From NCBI GenBank assembly GCA_910588375.1, contig CAJUQA010000011.1:1-64000 (forward strand): a stretch of DNA of 64,000 nucleotides. Direction: 5' to 3'. The position numbers and the translations under genes were made by a program. The stretch comes from an uncultured Odoribacter sp. GTDB lineage: Bacteria; Bacteroidota; Bacteroidia; Bacteroidales; Marinifilaceae. The notes under the pieces are model-generated. The model made no database searches and was not told the origin of the DNA. It saw only the letters and a program-made list of their open reading frames with translations. Shown here piece by piece: positions 63,213-64,000 of this stretch (positions are counted from its first letter, which is position 1; every line of letters starts with the position of its first letter).

Positions 63213-63234
63213 TTCTGAAATATATAGATTTAGT

Positions 63235-64000
63235 TTAGTTTGCTCTCAACAGATTCCTCAAGACATCCGCTTCCCGTCTACCTATTGATGAAGAAGCAGA
63301 AGAAGCATTATTTTCATCCCCTCTCCCTAACACATAAGCATTTCTGAAGCCCCGGCTCTTCATATCGCGCAGACAACGTTCCGCCTGTCCCCTGTCCGCA
63401 TACATTCCGCTACAATACATATATGAACCGTCCGACATAGAATATACATCCACTTCGTCAATTCCGTCAAAAACACTCATATCCAAAACCTGATTCGTAG
63501 GCATCAGTACAACTGTATATCCGCTTTCCGACCAACGGAATTCCGATTCTTTCGGTTTATCGATATACCTACGGGAAGGCAAAGCATTTCTTGATTGACG
63601 CTCTTTCCTGGCTAACTCCAATTTCTTCTGCGTCTCAAATTTTTTCAAACGAATCAACAAAAGCTCGTCATCACTGATCTTATCCCCTTTTATATCATGC
63701 TGTATCTTTTTCTCCGCAACATAGCGGTCCACATTCATCACAAAAGCATCTTCCACAAATTGTCTTGCCCCTGCCAGATCCCGCCTTGCCACATCTTCGT
63801 CCGGATATTCTCCCACCGTATATCTATATATATTATCATACCCCAAATATACCTTTACATTCTGAAAATGTTCGAAATATACCCGCGGCACCGGATTACG
63901 GAATGCCCCAACCTGTATGGCATAACGATAATCCACCGTAAACATCTCCTTTTCCGGAACTACCACTTTCTCCTCCTTTACAGGCAAAGCCTTCTGGTTA
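63235..64000 (-). CDS. SPOR-like repeat protein, N-terminus outside the window
   Basis: At least 254 codons are open to the right edge, with no start codon of good quality inside; residues before the in-frame TTG at 63987 (read as NQKA) continue the coding pattern, so the gene is cut by the window. Two SPOR-like modules are visible: YRYAIQVGAFRNPVP (near the visible start) and a C-terminal block with DGSYMYCSGMYADRGQAERCLRDM, separated by a charged helical linker. SPOR domains bind peptidoglycan at division sites. The last 25 residues are Ser/Ala-rich and end in a short helix. Confidence 0.75.
   Translation of the reverse strand, partial: NQKALPVKEEKVVVPEKEMFTVDYRYAIQVGAFRNPVPRVYFEHFQNVKVYLGYDNIYRYTVGEYPDEDVARRDLAGARQFVEDAFVMNVDRYVAEKKIQHDIKGDKISDDELLLIRLKKFETQKKLELARKERQSRNALPSRRYIDKPKESEFRWSESGYTVVLMPTNQVLDMSVFDGIDEVDVYSMSDGSYMYCSGMYADRGQAERCLRDMKSRGFRNAYVLGRGDENNASSASSSIGRREADVLRNLLRAN

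Overview
The window looks like a chromosomal segment of an anaerobic gut Bacteroidales bacterium, with Odoribacteraceae-like content as a low-confidence guess. The evidence is promoters of the Bacteroidetes type (TTTG, about 20 bases, TAnnTTTG), start sites without purine-rich ribosome-binding sequences, a SusC/SusD pair under ECF sigma/FecR control, GldA-GldF-GldG, a SecD-SecF fusion, the DUF6089-UppS-BamA-Skp-Skp block, a single-polypeptide [FeFe] hydrogenase and an A/V-type ATPase operon.

Layout. 0.2-7.8 kb (minus): A/V-type ATPase operon in the order E, DUF2764, A, B, D, I, K. The K subunit has the full residue set known for Na+ binding. 8.1-10.8 kb (plus): ExbB, ExbD, a DUF4136 lipoprotein and a small outer-membrane barrel. 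10.9-17.8 kb: GH29 fucosidase, a structured intergenic element, an exported EEP-fold hydrolase, tRNA-Trp, MurB, an RNA m5C methyltransferase and PrmA. 17.9-31.7 kb: lysine pathway (lysC, lysA, later dapA), flotillin/NfeD, FolE, FabD, a PgpH-type HD phosphodiesterase, a LacI-type regulator, GldAFG and DUF6913. 31.9-33.7 kb: tRNA-Arg followed by a scar of broken genes (a multiply disrupted reading frame and a frameshifted XRE-type regulator) and an intact ORF6N gene, probably the remains of an integrated element. 33.8-42.1 kb (minus): sigma factor, FecR, STN-bearing SusC, SusD and one secreted alpha/beta hydrolase. 42.2-53.3 kb: Ddl, three near-palindromes, Mdh, SecDF, [FeFe] hydrogenase, cation/H+ antiporter, PurA and a Fur-family regulator. 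53.3-64 kb (minus): Rel/SpoT, MurI, two Skp-like chaperones, BamA, UppS, a PorG-like DUF6089 protein, NadK, a four-helix-bundle protein and a SPOR-like protein cut by the window end.

How the genes fit together. Much of the window is housekeeping: cell wall (murB, ddl, murI, uppS, lysA/dapA), outer-membrane assembly (bamA, skp), secretion (secDF) and ion energetics (V-ATPase, ExbBD, antiporter). The accessory part is the 31.9-42.1 kb block. The points most worth following up are the DUF2764 protein as a likely stand-in for ATPase subunit C, the TonB-less ExbBD cluster with its Trp/Tyr-rich lipoprotein, the folded element near 13.0 kb, the triple near-palindrome between ddl and mdh, and the homopolymer-frameshifted regulator beside ORF6N. 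No clearly new multi-gene system (defence, CRISPR, secretion island) was found.
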